Assembly: GCA_030549775.1 (NCBI GenBank)
Contig: CM060173.1
Coordinates: 37,272,610 to 37,336,609 of the forward strand
From: Tamarix chinensis
Taxonomy: Eukaryota > Streptophyta > Magnoliopsida > Caryophyllales > Tamaricaceae
Direction of reading: 5' to 3'
Length of the DNA stretch: 64,000 nt
The notes below the pieces were generated by a model. That model did no database searches. It worked only from the letters and a program-made list of their open reading frames with translations, and was not told the origin of the DNA. How positions within the stretch are numbered: position 1 is the stretch's first letter; each line of letters begins with the position of its first letter. Made by a program: the position numbers and the translations under genes. Shown piece by piece: positions 51,501 to 60,217 of this stretch.

Positions 51501-54500
51501 CTACCCATCATAGTGTTACTAATGAATATAGATAAGAAACATCATAAGTTGAAACCTTCTTAATGTGATGATAACAAGAATTTATTCTTCCATGGAAAAG
51601 CTATGACAAATTGCATAGAAGAAGAGGGTAATTGCTATGCTTTAATTGAGAAGGAGTCCCAACAAGGGGAGAACAAATGTGATAACCCTAGACTTCGCGA
51701 GCTACTTGACGAATTACAAAACAAATCCAAGAGCTTGTAGATAAGGGTTATGACTTATGTGAGAGAAAGCATGGGTCTATATTGTGTATCTACTTTACTT
51801 GTTCCTAAACAAGATGGTACATGGCGTATGTGCATTGATCCTGGGACTATAAACAATATTACTATCAAATATAACTATAAACAATATTTTCTAAGATTAA
51901 TCTAAGGATTGGATATCACTAAAAGAGAATAACAGAAGGTTACGAATGAAAAATTGCTTTTAAACTAAACGAATGTTGTATTTTGCACACATTTGAAGTG
52001 CTGAGTAAAATGTAAGCATGCTTCACCAACCCGTCTTTCTCACTTCAATAAAGATGGCATGTTACCATCCATAAAATACAGGCTCAATGTCATCCTAAAA
52101 GTGTTTTCGGGTACCAAGTAATGAGTCATAAGTCACCCTTCAAAACCCAACTTGCTTAGAAACTAGTTAAATTATTTGAAACCAGCCAAATCAAGTCCAA
52201 CTACGCCTAAATCATGCTCAAACCATATGTAAAAAGTTAAGTTATTTGAATCCAACCCAAATCCAACTACATAAGGCACTACTCCTCGCCATTTTTCAAT
52301 GTAAAAATTGTAAGCAATCATTTAAAATATTGAGAGTGCATTTAGTTTGGGAAAACGATTATCTATTTTTCACCTTCAGTTTTCTAGTTTTCCATGAAAA
52401 ATTAATAAATAAATAAAAAACATGTTCATTTGTCCATATTATAAAATTACTTTTTAATTTAAAAAATTTAAAACCTTCTTCATCATCTTCTACATTGAAT
52501 GATGATGAGTTGATGACGGCTATGATGATGATGATGATGATGATGATTACAATTATTACCGATATCATTCATAATAATAATATTATTAATTTCAATAATA
52601 ATAGTATTTTTATCATTCCTATACACAACGAAATTAAAATTGATCATATTTTTATTATTAATATAAACAAAAAATTTAAAATTAATAGTAGTAGTTTATG
52701 GGAAAAGCTACACCTAAATTGTGAAATTTGGGTTTTGTAAGGAACTGGGGTGTCTCATCAATAATCATACAATAGTAGTAGTAGTAGTAGTAGTAGTAGT
52801 ATTTTTGGGGTGTCTCACCAATAATCATATAGTAGTAGTATCACCACTAAAAATGATGATGATAATAATAATAATAATAATAATAGTATTATTAATAGGG
52901 TAATCTTGAGAATAGTTATGATAATAATAAAATTAAATAAAATAAGTATAATAATAATGATATTAATGTTATTTTTAATATTAATAAATAATATTATTAT
53001 TATGAAAAATTATTGTAATATATAGTAGTAATAATATTATTATTCATGTAAGTTATAACATTATTATTATTTATTTAACTAAATTTTATTAATATTGCTA
53101 ATATTATTGCTGCTGTTGTTGTTTTTGTTGTTATCAACATAAAAATATAATAATAATATTATTATTATTATTAGAATTTTCTTAAAAATAATATAATGAA
53201 AATTTTATTATTATTAATATTAGAAATATTAACAAAAATGAATTATTAAGATTAATAATAATAGAGTTGTTATTAATAATATTAATATTCATGATGATAA
53301 TATTATTAACTTTATTAGTAATACTATTACTAATTACTAATTAATATTAATAATAATGTTAATTTTAATAATTAGCATATTATTATTTTTGAATATTAAT
53401 ATTAATATAAATTAACCAAATTATTAATATTCAAATTAATAACAATATTAATATTAAAGTTAATAATATTATTATTATGAATATTAACGTTAATATTAAT
53501 GATATAAACAATATTATTAATTATGTTAACAATAATAATATCATTAGTATAATTTTATTACTATTAATATTGATAAATATTAATAAAATTAAAGAAATAT
53601 TAATATTATTATTATTATGTTTAAAAATAATAAGCATATTAATAATGATAATAATAATAATATTAAATTTTCAATTAGAAAACATGCCAAAAACTAGGCA
53701 CACATTTATAAGAAAAACTCAAAAAAAAATAGAATAAGTTGTTTTCCAGTTTTCTTCACAAAGTAGGAAAAAAGGGTTTTCCATTCAGAAAAAATGGAAA
53801 ATAGAAGAATTTTTGAAAAACTGGAGAAAGTTTCACATCTTAATACTTTTTAGCTTTTTGCTATTTCCACAAGGAGTGATTAAGTTATTCATCTTCTAGA
53901 ACTTTTGTAAGGGAAATCGATACAGGTGGTTCCTTGCTCACATACCTGAACCTATAAGTGCTCCATAATCATTTTTAGTTTTCCACAGGGGTTTTGCAAT
54001 CAATTCCAACATTAGTAGCGTTAATTTTTCTTCTTTGAGCATAACAAGTTGTACATCAGCCTCCCAGATTACAACTTGAGTAACATCTTCTGATAGCAGA
54101 GATAGTAAGCCAGAAAACATCCTACATTGATTTGCAATTATATATATATGAATAGCTTATGCCCATGGGTTTGACTACTACATATTTTTGGAACAATCTC
54201 AATTCCGGCCAAACAAATCAAATTACATATTGATAATCAATAACAAAGAGACTAATGGTCATTGTTCAAGATAGCCCCTGTATCTCCAAAAACAGAGCTA
54301 AGATCGCAGCTGTATATCTAAATACCAAGAAAAGATGGCAACTAAGTTTCACTTCAGCAAAGCAGATAATTTAAGGAAGAATTTGAATTAGAAGTGAAAG
54401 GTAATGCAAGACGTTGAGCATCTTACTATTCAAATGGTCCAGGGTACACATCAAAGATACCTCTTTCAATTATGACAAACGTTAAAATCTGTTCTTAATT

Positions 54501-55443
54501 GCAAAACAGACGACCAACAGATGTGCATAATTGCTTATCACTGACCAGCGACATCTAAAACCACCGACAAAAGTGAGAGAATAAGATTTCAACCAAAACG
54601 AAACAGGTAGTTCCTAAGAACTGTTTCTGGCCTTCTGTACACTCCATTAACACCCAGACATTTAAGCATGCATAATCATTAATACCATCATACATCAATA
54701 TACGCACAAAACTGATAAATCACAATGACTTTTCATGGATAGCAACTCAAAATAAATAATGTCTAATCATGCATATAACTTAACCGCTCAGATATCAGCA
54801 CATCATCGGCATAGCTTTATCAATTAAATTCAACAACTAATCCCTTGTTTGGTATTATGAAAAGTGAGTATCTTCAACAATCACTTTTTTTTGTAAACAT
54901 TTCAGGATATAAAATTTCTAAAATAAGCGATTGTATAAGATAATCAAATACCAAACAAGTTGTATATCAAAACCACTACGTTCCAGTACAACAAAAAATG
55001 GCGGTTTATAAAGGATTACTGTTTCCATACACAAACACGCACCAACTCGTAGGCCGATAAAAAAAATGGACTGTGGCGAAACAATTGAACTATATTCCAA
55101 TCAAAGCCCCACCCAGGAAACGAGACAGAAATCAAATATATACGAGATAGAGAGCAAACCGTACTCTGTTTGGGGAAGAATTGGACTTGGAATCGGTGGA
55201 ATTCCTAGCTCTACTAGCATCGCGGTTATTGACCGCGACAGCAGAATCAGAAGACAGGCCGATAGGACGTGGAATTGGCTGGAAGTCAAAACTTGGAAAA
55301 ATTTCCTCACTTTTATTCGCCGTCTTTCCTGCTCCTTCAATGTCGTCGTCCTCTTGAGGATTCATCAGATCTATGAAATCGCTGCTGCTCTTCGATCTCG
55401 ACAAATCCATAATTTGCTTGTCCATAAATTTTGACGCGTTCAT
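35435..55443 (-). CDS. FLOE1-like: FLOE1-type DUF1421 protein (prion-like, hydration-responsive family)
   Basis: Three exons, 55165-55443, 46326-46604 and 35435-36529, give 550 residues. Residues 1-93 are Asp/Ser-rich, starting MNASKFMDKQIMDL and DFIDLMN. Residues 94-205 hold SYMDSIEPDKITLEK and a coiled coil with heptads (LDGLSARLTQLESRTRQLEN). About 210-480 are Gln/Pro/Ser-rich and low complexity. The last 60 or so are DUF1421, a UBA-like fold, with DDVVDKVTNMGFPREHVRA and DLNVVLDKLMNDG, ending PRGWFGR. This order matches Arabidopsis FLOE1 (about 500 residues), a prion-like cytosolic protein whose condensates respond to water content during seed germination. The MN.SKFMDKQIMDL start separates the FLOE1 type from the FLOE2/3 type. 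Junctions are all phase 0 with GT-AG ends, and no stop or frameshift is seen. Function is inferred from the family. Confidence 0.88.
36727..37155 (+). mobile_element. LTR family W, copy 1 (fragment)
   Basis: Homologous to 44330-44775: shared words are ACAAGTATGGAGA, TTGAATCA.CTCATTC.AAG, GAGA.GACATCAAC.AA and the promoter-like TATATAAATACTCTC (37117). It is cut near 37155, where LTR G starts. It lies in intron 2 of the FLOE1-type gene, in antisense orientation to it. Confidence 0.65.
37156..39695 (+). mobile_element. LTR G (gypsy-like), containing a MITE
   Basis: Ends AGAGGTGTTACA at 39695 after TTTACATTTTTACTTCC, like the ends of F and A. It has a palindromic motif array (37355-37640: CCGGTCGATCGGTTGG, CAACTAGTTGATGC). 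The middle part (37900-38640) has tandem-like blocks about cacccatattgg or acccattcggg and aggttgcggttg. The left end is uncertain. It contains the MITE at 38948-39293 and no coding region. Confidence 0.5.
38948..39293 (+). mobile_element. hAT-like MITE with 10-bp iterons, copy 1
   Basis: 346 bp with ends CATACAATAAAACCG and, inverted, CATACAATCAAATATCGG, flanked by a perfect 8-bp duplication CTCTTGAC (38940-38947 and 39294-39301). The 8-bp duplication points to the hAT superfamily. Inside it is strikingly CpG-rich: GCGGTTGCGGTCGCGGTGTC on one side and CGCGGCGATAAATG on the other. Between them are seven tandem 10-bp units of ATATCGG-Y-N-A (39079-39155). It carries no transposase. Confidence 0.85.
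39696..41612. other. Intron 2, mixed sequence with an LTR-like part
   Basis: 39696-40560 shows nothing I recognise. 40560-41320 looks like part of a retrotransposon LTR: a possible TATA (CATAAATAAGG, 41085), then leader-like words TTGGAGTTGAAAATAAAGTC and GGGTTTTCTATGTAAG. No partner LTR is seen in the window, so this is a weak call. Confidence 0.3.
41613..41957 (-). mobile_element. hAT-like MITE with 10-bp iterons, copy 2 (inverted)
   Basis: 345 bp, opposite in orientation to copy 1 and close to it in sequence. It starts CATACAATGAAATATCGG and ends CCGCGGTTTTATTGCTTG. The flanks CTCTCTAT and CTCTTTGT match at 6 of 8 positions, an aged target duplication. The iteron run at 41755-41832 reads CGATATTGGC, CGATATTAGC, CGATATTTAC and so on, each 10 bp long. 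Confidence 0.8.
41958..43059. other. Intron 2, nothing recognised
   Basis: T-rich intronic sequence without open frames, terminal repeats or tandem repeats that I can see. Confidence 0.5.
43060..43375 (-). mobile_element. hAT-like MITE, copy 3 (diverged)
   Basis: Same orientation as copy 2. It shows GGTTTGCCGATACA at the left, AGCCCATATTGGTGATAT in the iteron region, and GATATCATTTATGACACCCTGATACCGCAAC at the right in pieces. Most CpG sites have become TpG or CpA. A 65-bp unit (GTGGTTTGCC...GCGACATGT) is duplicated in tandem at 43075 and 43140. Confidence 0.65.
44180..45560 (+). mobile_element. LTR family W, copy 2
   Basis: Contains the full region matching 36727-37155, including TATATAAATACTCTC (44723), and continues with leader-like sequence to about 45560 (AAGGAGCTATAAAAGATAAG, GATTAAGCATAAACTTTATT). 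Ends were not determined. It is intronic and noncoding, with no polyprotein attached. Confidence 0.5.
46020..46095 (-). mobile_element. hAT-like MITE, copy 4 (fragment)
   Basis: About 75 bp aligns with the right half of copy 2: GCCACGACAATTGCAACATA, then CCAATACCATGACAACC, compared with GCCGCGACAACCGCAACATA and CCGATACCGCGAC in copy 2. Every CpG of copy 2 in this stretch but one is mutated. Confidence 0.55.
46326..46604 (-). CDS. FLOE1-like: FLOE1-type gene, coding exon 2
   Basis: The exon is 279 bp and 93 codons, with acceptor TGTTCAG|AGT at 46605 and donor AAG|GTAATT at 46325. It encodes SCSYMDSIEPDKITLEKAP, then a predicted coiled coil through EIDRTMKKHTDNLLHALDGL and SRTRQLENSVDDMKVSIGN to LEYILVK. 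This is the nucleation/coiled-coil part of FLOE proteins. Confidence 0.88.
47105..47300 (+). mobile_element. hAT-like MITE, copy 5 (degraded)
   Basis: Same orientation as copy 1: GTTCGCAATTGTGGTTACGG, GTTGCAGTATCAGGGTGTTG, CAAATATCGGCAAATATTGG, CTCATAAATATGTGA. The iteron block is reduced to about two units. It lies in intron 1. Confidence 0.65.
47320..48860 (+). pseudogene. Ty3/gypsy gag and protease remnant in intron 1
   Basis: Gag pieces occur at 47660-47900. The zinc knuckle is intact, CFKCSGYGHYTREC (48031-48072, CX2CX4HX4C). The protease region reads VIDSDSCTNVANENMVKQLG (48303-48365) and GILLGRPCQYDRN (48490-48525). The end, DHAIDLIPKMPG (48808-48843), is the pre-RT motif. Frameshifts break it, and RT itself is absent. 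It is on the plus strand, antisense to the host gene. It is close in sequence to the next element at 49604, probably the same family. Confidence 0.8.
48861..49603 (+). other. Possible LTR or leader between two gypsy remnants
   Basis: Rich in GTTGATCATTTTGCATTC and ATGCATGATCATTGCAT-like words, followed by a T-rich stretch and the gag start at 49604. It may be the LTR or 5' leader of the next element. No PBS or matching second LTR was found. Confidence 0.3.
49604..51900 (+). pseudogene. Ty3/gypsy gag-protease-RT remnant, split by a LINE
   Basis: The gag starts MDEDQKFWALF, with a Gln-rich coiled segment, then KGIKLELPKFDVN. It goes on with SWEKLKKRLRRKFVLREYGP and QGLLSIEEYTKEFEKLSLIC (50150-50300), the core of the Retrotrans_gag domain. 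The LINE inserts at 50499. After it come the protease GDTVCRVIVDRGSSVMWHK (51252) and LLIGRPYVL (51480), the linker, and the RT start VPKQDGTWRMCIDPGTINN (51803-51860). It ends near 51900 with RT missing from the palm domain on. Confidence 0.85.
50499..51160 (+). mobile_element. 5'-truncated L1-type LINE tail
   Basis: The 3' end of a LINE ORF2 with the zf-RVT-like segment CVLCNVEIETQTHLFFNC, then RRLFICALLTTTIYHIWMER. A stop at about 51039, a 3' UTR and a short A-tail (51154-51160) follow. It is flanked by a perfect 14-bp target duplication AATATTCAAATGCC (50485-50498 and 51161-51174). It disrupts the gypsy gag, so it is younger than that element. Confidence 0.9.
51901..52489. other. Intron 1, nothing recognised
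   Basis: AT-rich with no conserved coding motifs. Around 52335-52400 a stretch with TTTGGGAAAACG and TTCAGTTTTCTAGTTTTCC weakly mirrors 53745-53850 (GTTTTCCAGTTTTC) and may be one end of a long AT-rich element. Confidence 0.35.
52490..53700. repeat. AT-rich triplet-derived low-complexity tract
   Basis: Dominated by AAT/ATT words, with clean runs of GAT (52517-52547), GTA (52773-52799) and AAT (52858-52885). A short direct repeat GGGGTGTCTCA.CAATAATCAT occurs at 52747 and 52807. It resembles the tract in LTR-A but is not in a recognised LTR. Long frames here are artefacts. Confidence 0.8.
53946..54121 (-). other. Exon-like orphan segment in intron 1
   Basis: On the minus strand 176 bp lie between an AG acceptor (ATCAATGTAG|G) and a strong donor (CAG|GTATGTGAG). 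One frame is open across it and reads MFSGLLSLLSEDVTQVVIWE, then about 38 more residues with EKLTLLMLELIAKPLWK. The length is not a multiple of three. Splicing it between exons 1 and 2 would meet a TGA in the phase-0 frame. I do not recognise the peptide. It could be an alternative (nonproductive) exon, a fossil exon or chance. Confidence 0.35.
54122..55164. other. 5' part of intron 1, unique sequence
   Basis: No transposon ends or tandem repeats are seen. Base composition is less extreme than in the nearby repeats. This is the likely ancestral part of the intron. Confidence 0.45.
55165..55443 (-). CDS. FLOE1-like: FLOE1-type gene, coding exon 1
   Basis: The exon is 279 bp and 93 codons, from ATG at 55443 to AGA|GTACGG. 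The start is chosen because MNASKFMDKQIMDL is the family's N-terminus and no in-frame upstream Met fits it. The sequence is rich in Asp, Ser and Asn, with SFDFQPIPRP and a Ser/Asn-rich end before the donor at 55164. Confidence 0.88.
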
Positions 55444-55572
55444 CTCACTTTAATCCCAATTGGATAGCTAAAGAACAGCAACTGCTTTACTAGGTCGATG
55501 GAGTCTTTCCTTTACACAGCGACTTCGACCGAGTTCTGGTTATGCATTGTGGGATCCTTTAAACGAAAAAGC

Positions 55573-55579
55573 GTTTATA
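55573..55579 (-). promoter_or_regulatory. TATA-like element of the FLOE1-type gene
   Basis: TATAAAC on the minus strand in the context AACCTATAAACGC, 130 bp upstream of the start codon, leaving room for a 5' UTR of about 95-100 bases. No other candidate as good is seen within 300 bp. Confidence 0.45.
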
Positions 55580-55599
55580 GGTTATATGGTTTAGGTGAA

Positions 55600-57758
55600 T
55601 TAGGAGAATCTTAGCCCCATTTTAAAACAAAAATAAAAATTTAATCTGGGAATTAGGGTTAAATTTTTTTATTTCATTCCATGCAATTCTTATTATTTTT
55701 ATTAACTTTAAGGTAATAGAATAAAGGGAGAAAATTAATTTTTTTTTATCTATTACACAAAAATACCATCCCACTAATATGTTCTCCTCTCAATAAAAGT
55801 ATATAGATATCATTTAATTTATTTTATAATTATCATTTAACTCAATCCAACTAGAATTAAAATAATATACAACTTAATTTATTCAGATTAGATTAATATC
55901 ACCCAAATAATAATTTAAAACATTCACTCCTATTCACCTTCATTCATTTCACCTAGATTATGTTTTAATATTTACCATTACCCTAATTTATCCTAATTCA
56001 AAAGAATTATTAAGTTCGTTTATATTTAGAAATAAATAAGGTTTTTCAAGTTCTTAATAATATAGCATTGTTCGCGAGGAAGCTACTAGAGCAAAGCTCA
56101 AAATGTTGAGCATAAGGGCAAAAAGAACTTTCTTTCATCAGGTAGTTGTAGGAAGATTTTTTTAGTTTAAAAAAGTACTATATTTACACATGTGTGGTGC
56201 GATAATATAAGGAACAAACTATATATTTTCATTTTATTTTATTTTTAAAGGAAAAACTCTATATATTGTCAGGGAAAATTAAGAAGGTGAAAGTGGGGTG
56301 GAGAGCAAACTATAGGGAGCATTGACTATTATTTTCAATTTTTTAGTTAGCAAAATTAAGATGATTCAAATGTTGACTTAAATGCACATATAGAGCCTCC
56401 ATTCAAGCTCAAATTCATTAAGATAAAGATTACCCATGTAAAGCTATGCAAATTAGCTCTTTAAATTTTCTAACTTATAAATTGCTAGAATATGGCTCAA
56501 AATAAATGAGTTGGTATGGGGTCATGAACTTCACATTTTTAGGAGCTAATTAAAGCATCCTACATCATTTTTTTTTTCAGAAAAGGTTTAGGATAAGCCA
56601 TGGTAGGGGCATAAATTTTGGAAGTTAAAAGACATTTTTAGAATTTTATTTTCAAGATCATTCAACAAATCAAGTCATAGCAACTAACCAAAGAGGGGTA
56701 TGATTTCAAGTTGTTCCTAGTAGATTTGGGGCACTTTTCAACATTTATTTGAGGCATTAGCAACAAGAAATGAAGACAAACAAACAACTATGGAGATAAG
56801 CCATTTTTAAGAAAGAATGTGTATCATTTATATGTCATTTTCAAGCCATGTTCACGTCATTTTTAAGCCTTTGTGGCTAACCAAATTAGTCATTAGGAGA
56901 TGGTGGAAGGCAGAAAAAAAAAACATTAGTTATACCTTTTGGGATTCTTACAACCAAAAAGTGTTTATTTGTTTTGAATTTTGATTCATGTCTCATGATA
57001 TAGATCTTTCCTAAACTAGTACTATTAGGCTTAATGGACGCCAATCCAAAGAATGATGACCATCACAAAAAATCCTCTATACATGCCCATCTCTCTTGAT
57101 TGCCCTCTTGGTTCCACACGAGGCTGGTCAAATGTGCAACATAGGGATGGTTGGTTATCATTAACTGCATAGTATTACCCCTTCTCCTCCTTCCCCAATC
57201 CACTCTTATATATATAGGGTATTATACTCATTTTGGGGAATTCGAAATTCATAATATAGCTCTCTCTCTTTTTTCTCCTCTCTCCTCTAAAAACTCTTTG
57301 GTTCATAAATCAACAACAATAATAGTCGCACATCTGTAGGGACTTGAAAAAAAAGTTATGTCTCTCATCCAACCTTCTAATTGATTTGATCTAGGTATGA
57401 GTGACATTTAATACCCTAAATTTTAGCTAACCCTAATCCCAAGTAATTATTATCTTAACCTAAATATAATCTTGGGAATATACATTTCTACCTTATCTTA
57501 AATTCTTAGTCCTGAATCTAAATCAAATCCTAATATTATTTTTGGGTCATTAATATTTTTAACCCAAACCTAACCTTGGATGGTTGATAATTTATTTTAC
57601 CCTAATTTTTTAATCTAAATTATTTTAACCTAATTCTAATCTTAACCCTAAATTTTCTTCCTTTCTTTTTTCATTTTTCCTATATCCTTCTTCTCGTTCT
57701 CTTTTCCCTTTTCTTTTGCTCCTCCCTAGCTTCCTTCTTCTCCTTCTTCCTTCTTTGT
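55600..57758. other. Upstream region of the FLOE1-type gene
   Basis: AT-rich sequence without a gene. 57150-57340 has a pyrimidine-rich stretch with TCTTATATATATAGGG, which could be a retrotransposon promoter. 57400-57655 is strewn with CCTAA-like words but not in tandem order. Confidence 0.4.
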
Positions 57759-58440
57759 TGATGCACATAAAATACAAATCGAGTCATGCTAAGGAAGATA
57801 GTGGATTAGGATAATTACAACCGGAATTTAAAATAGAAATGGAGGTTGAAGAAGAGGAAAATATGAACCTAAGCACTCCTTAAATTCATACACTCACATC
57901 TACCACTTAAGGCTTCAACTCTTAAGATAAAAGAAGTAATATTTTAAGAAGATAATCAATCAAACTCTTCACTCAAGTTTGAAGGTGCATCTCACCATAA
58001 GGGAGGAAAATATGAAGTAACTAAATCTGATCTTCATTAATATGAGACAACCCCATTAAATTAAGCTATATTTATAGGCTATAACCCACAAAAACCAGTT
58101 TTCTAATACTCGTAGAAAGTAGGGTTTAGTTTTAAAAATTGTTGCATAAAATCATTATTAAAAATCAAAACCCTAGTTAATTATAACTGACTTCCTAGCT
58201 ACATTATACACATGGCATGGTTGTAGTTGACTTATTCCAACTATCATTTCATCACCTTTGACTAGTCAGCCAATCGTCCAACTCAACAAGGCTTTGTTTG
58301 GTTGCACAAAAATTGCCTATTTGCAAGATTCCTCATTTTTTAACCAAATCTTCAAGAAAGTATTTTTAACTTGTAAAACACTTCCAAGAACCATCTTAAA
58401 AATGTCAAAGAAACAAGTTTAGATGTATGAAAAAATATTC
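57759..58440 (-). mobile_element. Diverged relative of the gypsy LTR at 8221
   Basis: Starts TGATGCACATAAAATAC (compare TGATGCATGGTGGATATAAA at 8221) and shares CACATCTACCACTTAAG, GATAAAAGAAGTAATATTTTAA and GAGGAAAATATGAAG in the same order. Similarity fades after about 58440. Probably another LTR of the same broad family. Confidence 0.5.
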
Positions 58441-58885
58441 ACTTGCATCACCAAGTCTCAATATGTAACCCCTCTCACAAAGAGGTTGTCAAAGATTGAA
58501 AAAGGGCACACTTGGTGATATGCACCAATCTCAAGGCTCAATACTTAAGCCCTCTCACAAAGAGGTCATTAAGCATTGAAGACAAGAACACCTAGTGATT
58601 TACACTAAGCCTAAGACTCAATGCATAATCCCCTCAAAGATGCTAGACCTATAATCCCTCTCACAAAGAAAGCATCAATCAATCTCTATTTGTAAGCCCT
58701 CACCGAGGTCCTCGAGCAATGAAGACATGAATACTTGATAAAATGAAATTACCCAAAAAACATTCACTAACCAATTGCGAGGCCCAATATATAAGCTCTT
58801 TCACAAAGAGGTCATCAAGCATTGAAGACATGTACACCTGGTGATATACACGAATCTCAATGCTCAATACATAAGCCCTAAAAAA
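58440..58885 (+). repeat. Degenerate tandem repeat with a CCTCTCACAAAGAGG hairpin
   Basis: Units of about 80-105 bp are built on GCTCAATACATAAGCCCTCT, CACAAAGAGGTCAT-AAGCATTGAAGACA and CACCTAGTGATATAC. The hairpin CCTCT-CACAA-AGAGG starts at 58471 and 58551, with decayed forms at 58657, 58698 and near 58796. Confidence 0.75.
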
Positions 58886-59388
58886 GTTAGAATTGAAGAT
58901 GGGCGCAAAGACAAACTTGCTTTCACTCACTAATCTTGAGGGGAACACTTGGTGAGATGAAAGGTTGATGTACTTTCACTCACTAAACCTAAACTCTTAT
59001 GGTGCATCTTTGGTCAAGGTACCAAGGCCACTAAGTCATAACATCACATATGGTGGCTTTTTAGCTTTGCTAAGATAAGGCTTCCATGGTGCATTCCTCA
59101 ATGAAAGTGTTGAGGCCACTAAGCCCAATATTGAGGGGTTTGATTGGTCGATTAGGTATGATCAACCAATCACGACTGGATCAAACCCTATTTTGGTTTA
59201 CCACCATCAAAGTATAATCAAGATTCAAAGTGTGTGCATTTGGGTATTTTGGTTTTATGGTCTTATGATCTTCTTATCATAGTTATATTTTTACTTATAC
59301 ATTAGTGGAAAATTATAAGTAAAGAAAGATATGTGAAAAGGGGGAGAAAATTATTCTATATATGAAGAATATATGTATCAATTACATT

Positions 59389-59424
<36 letters not shown>

Positions 59425-59439
59425 TGGAAGAGGATTTCC
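58886..59439. other. LTR-like sequence with a (GA)n tract
   Basis: 58950-59130 has GGCCACTAAG repeated twice in similar settings (59028 and 59113) and a TTGATTGGTCGATTAGG/AACCAATCACGACTGG palindromic pair at 59141-59185. A clean (GA)n run of about 29 bp lies at 59393-59421. No gene is seen. Confidence 0.5.
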
Positions 59440-60215
59440 TAAGAACCATCTTCCTCTTCACTATTGGCCTCAAATTATTTAGGGACTTCAAGAATAATAA
59501 TGAATTCCAAATCCTTGCTAGCATATGTATGCCTATTGAGCTTTTTTAGTTGATCATGCTCATCAAAATCTTAAATTGGGTGTATACCCTAAAGACACCA
59601 CAATCATACCATTAAGATTGAAGCTGTTTTCATAATGGGGAAAATCTTTGATTGCCAAATATTTATCTTTAGCTTCACTAGCATGTCTATAGTTTGGCAT
59701 TGGTAATGGCATTCTCCATATGCTCATTCATATCTTTTTGCCATGCCTTAATTGCTTGCTTGGCTTTAGGCAACTATTCCTGAAGATTTCCTATTTCTTT
59801 ATTATTAACTAAATTCTTTTCAATAACCTCTTTGGGTAGTAATTCATTCTTGGCCTGATACTCCTCTAAAGCTTTTTTCCATATTTGAGAACTTAACCTT
59901 ATATTCATCTACCTTGTTATGGAGTTTGTTCACTTGAATGTTTATTTGAGTATTGGTAGACCTTCCTGACATTTGTAAGCCATTTCTTCTTCTAGGTAGA
60001 TAATTTAGTTGTTAAGCTCTTCTCTTTCCGAAGATCATCTTCCAAATGGCTAGTATTGACACTCAACAACTCAATCTCAGCCTTAGATGATTGATTTTCT
60101 CTTTCCAAGTGATCTTCTAGGCTAGCAACATGAGCCTTGAGAAATCTATATCAAGTGCAAAGGAATTCAATTTTTTTCTCAGTCTCCAATTTAGACACTT
60201 TAGCCTAAAAGAATT
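59440..60215 (-). pseudogene. Coiled-coil gag-like remnant
   Basis: On the minus strand it is open in pieces, with Glu/Lys/Leu-rich heptads such as LKAHVASLEDHLERENQSSK and AEIELLSVNTSHLEDDLRKE, then degraded sequence with KQLRHGKKI and EAKDKYLAIKDFPHYENSFN. The pattern is like the coiled-coil putative gag of some large plant gypsy elements, or a host coiled-coil gene piece. Stops are present. The assignment is tentative. Confidence 0.4.
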
Positions 60216-60217
60216 CT

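Noticed and set aside
55066..55434. 122-codon plus-strand frame over the first FLOE1-type exon
   Set aside because: Antisense to the well-supported exon 1 and without family likeness.
57401..57655. CCCTAA-like words suggesting an interstitial telomere tract
   Set aside because: The words are spaced irregularly and mixed with other sequence, with no two heptamers in tandem.
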